Origin: Hydrogenophilales bacterium RIFOXYD1_FULL_62_11
Lineage (GTDB): Bacteria > Pseudomonadota > Gammaproteobacteria > Burkholderiales > Thiobacillaceae
NCBI GenBank assembly: GCA_001802655.1
Contig: MGZO01000038.1
Coordinates: forward strand, 4,221 to 13,045
Length of the DNA stretch: 8,825 bases
Direction of reading: 5' to 3'
Shown here: positions 5,479-8,825 of the stretch, piece by piece
How positions within the stretch are numbered: the first letter of the stretch is position 1
Layout of the letters: each line of letters starts with the position of its first letter
Program-made: the position numbers and the translations under genes
Notes under the pieces: model-generated
Told to the model about the DNA's origin: nothing
Seen by the model: only the letters and a program-made list of their open reading frames with translations
Database searches by the model: none

Positions 5479-6597
5479 TCAGGCCGGATGGAGCGGAACG
5501 AGATGCGCCAGCTGGTCGATGCCCATGACGCGGAAGAGTTCGTGGATCAGCGCGTTGTGGCCGCGCAGGGTGATGGACTTGCCGCTGCCCAGGCATTGCA
5601 TCAGCACGCTGATGAATTGGCTGACGCTGCCGTAATCGACGCGGGTGACTTGCGTCAGATCGACCAGGACTTCGTCGTGACTGGCGGCATAGGTTCCAAC
5701 TTCCTGCAGTGCACTGTCGTTGGCGGGGGTGATTTCTCCGCTGAGGCGCAGCGCGTCGTCGCGTGGCTCGACTGGCGCGGCCTGCACGACCACAGCGGCC
5801 TGCACTTCGCTCCAGGACGGCGGCGAGACTTCAAAGCGAACCGCGTAGTCCACCGCCAGGTTTTCGAAGTTGTCTTCCTGGCCGAGCGTCTGGTACAGCT
5901 CCAGCAACAGCAGCCAATGAACCGCACGGCTGTGGGTTGCGCGATTCAGGTCCTGCAGCAGCGCAATGAAGCGATCCACGCCGCTGACCTGCAGCTTGCG
6001 CTTGGCCTTGGTGGCGCTGTTGAGGATTTTGGCGCACTCGCTCGCACCGGCTTCATCCACCATCTCGATGTGCGAAAAATCAATCAGGATCACGGCTGTT
6101 TTGGCTGCGCCTTCAATGCACTCGCGTAATGAAGCTGCTGCAGTTTTGTCGAGCAAGCCGGGAAGCGCCAGGCTTGTGGCTTGATCCTGTTTGGGCGCGG
6201 CAGCTACACGGCTGAGGGCTTTTTGCCAGACCGGCGGCGATGATTCAAAGCGCACTGCAAAATCCAGTGCCAGCTGATCGAAGTCTTTTTCGCGATTTTG
6301 GATATCGTACAAGTCGAACAGCATGTACCAGGCGCGCAGATCGCCTGTGCCCAGAACGTCTCGCAACAGGCGCTCAGTCATGTCGTTCTGGCCGCTCGCA
6401 TACAGAATGGCGGCTTCGTCTACCGGAGACTGCGGTGCGCCGCTGGTTTCTTCCACCACGATCCCGCTGGTGGCCATGTTCATGGTCAACAGGGTTTCGG
6501 TCGACAAATCGTCTATTTCAGGCGCAGTCGCGCCCGCCGGCTGATTGGCCGGGCTGGGTGTTTTGTCCTTGTTTTTTTTGAAGAACGAGAGAGCCAC
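5479..6597 (-). CDS. TPR-like (FimV-type) plus double STAS domain protein
   Basis: 372 residues, soluble, no signal peptide. After a basic N-terminus (MALSFFKKNKDK) and a low-complexity linker comes a helical repeat region (about 58-125) resembling FimV C-terminal TPRs: DEAAILYASGQNDMTERLLRD then a helix ending FESSPPVW (117-124). STAS domain A covers about 140-215, with core VILIDFSHIEMVDEAGASE (169-187). A second helical unit (225-262) ends FEVSPPSW, clearly a duplicate of the first. STAS domain B covers about 280-372, core VLVDLTQVTRVDYGSVSQF (310-328). STAS proteins such as SpoIIAA act by binding partners under serine phosphorylation; here the serine position is Glu182 in A and Tyr322 in B. 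Start is GTG at 6597; no ATG lies upstream in frame nearby. It precedes hslVU in the same direction. Partner and function unknown; scaffold or regulator is a guess. Confidence 0.8.
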   Translation of the reverse strand: MALSFFKKNKDKTPSPANQPAGATAPEIDDLSTETLLTMNMATSGIVVEETSGAPQSPVDEAAILYASGQNDMTERLLRDVLGTGDLRAWYMLFDLYDIQNREKDFDQLALDFAVRFESSPPVWQKALSRVAAAPKQDQATSLALPGLLDKTAAASLRECIEGAAKTAVILIDFSHIEMVDEAGASECAKILNSATKAKRKLQVSGVDRFIALLQDLNRATHSRAVHWLLLLELYQTLGQEDNFENLAVDYAVRFEVSPPSWSEVQAAVVVQAAPVEPRDDALRLSGEITPANDSALQEVGTYAASHDEVLVDLTQVTRVDYGSVSQFISVLMQCLGSGKSITLRGHNALIHELFRVMGIDQLAHLVPLHPA

Positions 6598-6632
6598 AGA
6601 ATAGTCGTGCTGGAATCAATAGTTAGGCTTGG

Positions 6633-6661
6633 ATACTAGCGCTGTCGACCGATTGCGGCAA
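6633..6661 (-). promoter_or_regulatory. Candidate sigma-70 promoter for the STAS gene
   Basis: On the minus strand TTGCCG (6656-6661) and TAGTAT (6633-6638) are separated by 17 bases; each hexamer matches consensus at four of six positions. The predicted start near 6626 gives a leader of about 29 bases before the GTG at 6597. It lies in the 105-base gap after the LTA-synthase-like gene. Confidence 0.5.
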
Positions 6662-6691
6662 GCAAGTGACGTTCTGCGGCAGTTTGCTTGC
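6658..6691. repeat. 8-bp perfect inverted repeat overlapping the STAS promoter
   Basis: GCAAGCAA (6658-6665) and TTGCTTGC (6684-6691) are perfect inverted copies 18 bases apart. One arm overlaps the predicted -35. No T tract follows on the minus strand, so it is either a poor terminator for the upstream gene or an operator-like site. Confidence 0.5.
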
Positions 6692-6702
6692 ACACGGGCG
6701 GC

Positions 6703-8652
6703 TTACCGGGGCGGGGGGGCATCCAGTTTCAGCGCGCCCTCCTTGAACGCCTTGAAGGCGCTTTGATAGTAAGCAATCGCTTCATCGCGTAAACGGGGCA
6801 CTGTGGCGGTCGGCGTGGCATCGCCTTTGGCGTCGATCTGGAACGTGTCGACGCGCTGCTTGGGCCCGAGCACCACCAGCTTGCCGTCTTTCAGATAACC
6901 CAACTCCTGGTAGTTGCTGATGAAGGCGCGGCGGTTTTGCGGCTGCCCAGCTTCGTCTTGCTCGAACAGCGAGATACCGAAGAAATGGTCATCCCCGGGT
7001 AGCCCCATGGCATCGAGCAGGGTGGGGGGAATGTCGATCTGGCTGGCCAGTCGGTCGTCGCGTCCCGGCTTCAGCAGATCCGGCGCATAGAGGATCAGCG
7101 GAATGCGGTAGCCCTCCAGTGGCAGCGAGGTCTTGCCCGCAGCGGAAGCGCAGTGGTCGGCGACGATGACGAACAGGGTGTCCTTGAACCAGGGCTTGCT
7201 GCGCGCCTGATCGATGAAGCGGCCGATGGCGTAGTCGGTGTATTTCACCCCGCCTTCGCGCTTGCCCGGCGACGGAATATCGATGCGGCCATCCGGATAA
7301 GTGAAGGGCCGATGGTTGGACGTGGTCATGATCTGCGCCAGAAACGGCTTGCCGGCAGCGTAGGCCTGGTCGAGCTGGGTCAAGCTGTTGTCGAACAGAA
7401 ACTCGTCGGCCACGCCCCACACGTTGGCGAAGCCGACTGATTCCTTGGGAAAGTCAGTGCGATCGACCACGCGGTAGTCGTTGCCGGCGAAATAGGTATT
7501 CATGTTGTCGAAATAGCCATAACCGCCATACAGGAAAAGGGTTTCGTAGCCCTGGCGACGCAGAATCTCGCCCACCGTGGCCAGGTGCTCGTTGTTGGGT
7601 CGGCGCACGATGGCCTGGCCGGGGATCGGCGGGGTGCCGAGCGAGAGCGCCTCCAGCCCGCGCACGGTGCGGGTGCCCGTGGCGAAAAGCTGAGTGAACA
7701 ACACGCCTTCCCTGGCCAGGGCGTCGAGGCGCGGCGACAGACCATCCGAATTGCCGAAGCTGCCGAGAAACTTGGCCGACAGGCTTTCCACCGTAATCAG
7801 CACGATGTTGCGCGGCGGCCGCTTGAACGGCGAACGGGCCGGGTCGAACGCTTCGCTTTCGTCGTGCCCGGGATTGATCGCTTGCGACAGTGGCTCGCGT
7901 TCGACACCAAGCTCGCCGAGGATTTGCGCGGCCTGCGCCGGCGGCAGGGTGGCGTAGAAACGCGCGTAATCGAGCTCGTTGCGTTGATAGGCGGCAAAAA
8001 ACGTCATCAGGCCGTTGCCAGCCAGTTCGTTGGCGTAGGCGTTGCCGGAAAACTGCATCTGGTCGATATCGCTGAGCTGTCCCGCGCCCCACGGCAGGAC
8101 AAACGCCAGCGCGGCATACAGCACCAGCCATGGGGCGCGAGTCGAAGGCGCGGCTGCAGCACGGATGCGCTGGCGAAACAGCCAGGTCAGCAAGGCCGCG
8201 ATCGCCGCCACACCGCCCAGCAGCGGGACGACCGGATAGGATTCGACGATGTTGCCGATGACTTCGTGCGTGTAGACCAGATAATCGACCGCAATGAAGT
8301 TGAAGCGGGTGGCGAATTCTTCCCAGAACGTCCATTCCGACAGCGCGCCGAACAACAGCAGCGCTGCCATCACAAAGAAAATCACCAGCCGCAGCCCGCC
8401 GCGCCAGCGGGTGTTGCGCCAGCGCGCCGGCCACAGCGCCGCCCACAGCAGCATCGGCGCGATCAGCCAGGCGAGCGTGGCCAGATCGAAGCTGAAGCCG
8501 TGTAAAAAGATGCCCGGCCATAGGGCCAGCGGCGCTTTGTCGAGGCCGGTGTAAAGGGTGAGTGCCAGTCGCGTCAGGCTGGCAATAGCCAGAAACAGCA
8601 GGACATAGGGCAGAAAAGGCAGGGCGGTGAACCGTGAGAAAAGCAATTTCAT
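6703..8652 (-). CDS. LTA synthase-family membrane sulfatase/phosphoglycerol transferase-like protein
   Basis: 649 residues. About five membrane segments lie in the N-terminal third (roughly 11-33, 50-72, 88-105, 140-158, 173-190), then a periplasmic sulfatase-fold domain (about 281-600), the LtaS/OpgB architecture. Catalytic signatures are complete: metal-binding Glu289 in VLITVESLSA, probable nucleophile Thr329 in TGTRTVRG, SNHRPF with His447, and VADHCAS with Asp499-His500. Such enzymes are metal-dependent (Mn2+ in LtaS) and transfer phosphoglycerol or phosphoethanolamine from phospholipids to envelope glycans or lipids. A Gram-negative host makes true lipoteichoic acid synthesis unlikely; periplasmic glucan or another envelope polymer is more plausible, but the substrate cannot be read from sequence. 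The FNFIAVDYLVYTHEV segment (117-131) is typical of proteobacterial members. It starts 61 bases after a metal ABC permease gene, possibly co-transcribed. Confidence 0.92.
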   Translation of the reverse strand: MKLLFSRFTALPFLPYVLLFLAIASLTRLALTLYTGLDKAPLALWPGIFLHGFSFDLATLAWLIAPMLLWAALWPARWRNTRWRGGLRLVIFFVMAALLLFGALSEWTFWEEFATRFNFIAVDYLVYTHEVIGNIVESYPVVPLLGGVAAIAALLTWLFRQRIRAAAAPSTRAPWLVLYAALAFVLPWGAGQLSDIDQMQFSGNAYANELAGNGLMTFFAAYQRNELDYARFYATLPPAQAAQILGELGVEREPLSQAINPGHDESEAFDPARSPFKRPPRNIVLITVESLSAKFLGSFGNSDGLSPRLDALAREGVLFTQLFATGTRTVRGLEALSLGTPPIPGQAIVRRPNNEHLATVGEILRRQGYETLFLYGGYGYFDNMNTYFAGNDYRVVDRTDFPKESVGFANVWGVADEFLFDNSLTQLDQAYAAGKPFLAQIMTTSNHRPFTYPDGRIDIPSPGKREGGVKYTDYAIGRFIDQARSKPWFKDTLFVIVADHCASAAGKTSLPLEGYRIPLILYAPDLLKPGRDDRLASQIDIPPTLLDAMGLPGDDHFFGISLFEQDEAGQPQNRRAFISNYQELGYLKDGKLVVLGPKQRVDTFQIDAKGDATPTATVPRLRDEAIAYYQSAFKAFKEGALKLDAPPPR

Positions 8653-8713
8653 GCGGCAATGGGCTCGATGGAGTGGGGTCGATTTCAGAAGGGGGCCGAT
8701 GGGATGGTGTCGA

Positions 8714-8825
8714 TTATGACGGGGCTGATCGGCTTCGCAACAAGATGCCGCCGAGCAGTGCCGTCAGCGCGAGGGCAATCACGATGGCCGGGCCGGCGGG
8801 CAGGTCGAACAGGGCCGAGGCGATC
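8714..8825 (-). CDS. Metal (zinc/manganese-type) ABC transporter permease, C-terminal fragment
   Basis: The last 36 residues of a gene entering from the right edge, ending in TAA at 8714-8716. The visible sequence contains ALFDLPAGPAIVIALAL followed by a hydrophobic stretch and a short basic tail (LLRSRSAPS). The 'DLPxGPAIV' segment leading into the final membrane helix is characteristic of ABC-3 family permeases (ZnuB/MntB/TroC type), which carry divalent metals across the inner membrane with an ATPase and a binding protein. The metal cannot be told from this end. The next gene starts 61 bases on in the same direction. Confidence 0.7.
   Translation of the reverse strand, partial: IASALFDLPAGPAIVIALALTALLGGILLRSRSAPS

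Noticed and set aside
5392..6129. 245-codon plus-strand open frame opposite the STAS gene
   Set aside because: Shadow frame of a gene with recognisable STAS motifs; no domain or ribosome site of its own.
7585..8505. 306-codon plus-strand open frame opposite the LTA-synthase-like gene
   Set aside because: It is antisense to a clear family member; composition is rich in Arg/Gln/Ala with no recognisable domain, as expected from the complement of GC-rich coding DNA.
1..8825. CRISPR array, tRNA, rRNA, insertion sequence or phage genes
   Set aside because: None seen: no direct repeats with unique spacers, no transposase or integrase motifs, no RNA-gene signatures; the genes are ordinary chromosomal ones.

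Overview
All supported genes lie on the minus strand, so transcription runs from high to low coordinates. The DNA is GC-rich. HslV with a MEQYRG leader, RNB nuclease next to TonB, and weak Shine-Dalgarno sites point to a Gram-negative betaproteobacterium. A Thiobacillaceae or Nitrosomonadales relative is plausible, but this is inference and no search was run.

Layout in transcription order: (1) the last 36 residues of a zinc/manganese-type ABC permease (8714-8825); (2) a 649-residue membrane-anchored LTA-synthase-family sulfatase-fold enzyme (6703-8652); (3) a promoter-containing gap (6598-6702); (4) a 372-residue protein joining FimV-like helical repeats to two STAS domains (5479-6597); (5) hslV (4745-5311) and hslU (3345-4667), the two-part HslVU protease, followed by an intrinsic terminator (3315-3348); (6) a four-helix UPF0114 membrane protein (2732-3265); (7) a YqiA-type alpha/beta hydrolase (2102-2659) tightly followed by an RNase II-family nuclease (215-2095); (8) the N-terminus of a TonB-like protein running off the left edge (1-131).

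Most of this is ordinary chromosomal housekeeping; there is no mobile element, CRISPR array, tRNA or rRNA. Two things stand out. First, the hslV-hslU junction is built from degenerate heptamer repeats in opposite orientations. They can fold into a 28-position hairpin whose 5' arm encodes the tail of HslV and whose 3' arm covers the start of hslU, a plausible translational-coupling switch. A different heptamer cluster lies on the other side of hslU. Second, the TPR-STAS-STAS protein is an uncommon architecture, and both STAS domains lack the serine phosphorylated in classical anti-sigma-antagonist STAS proteins, with Glu in one and Tyr in the other.
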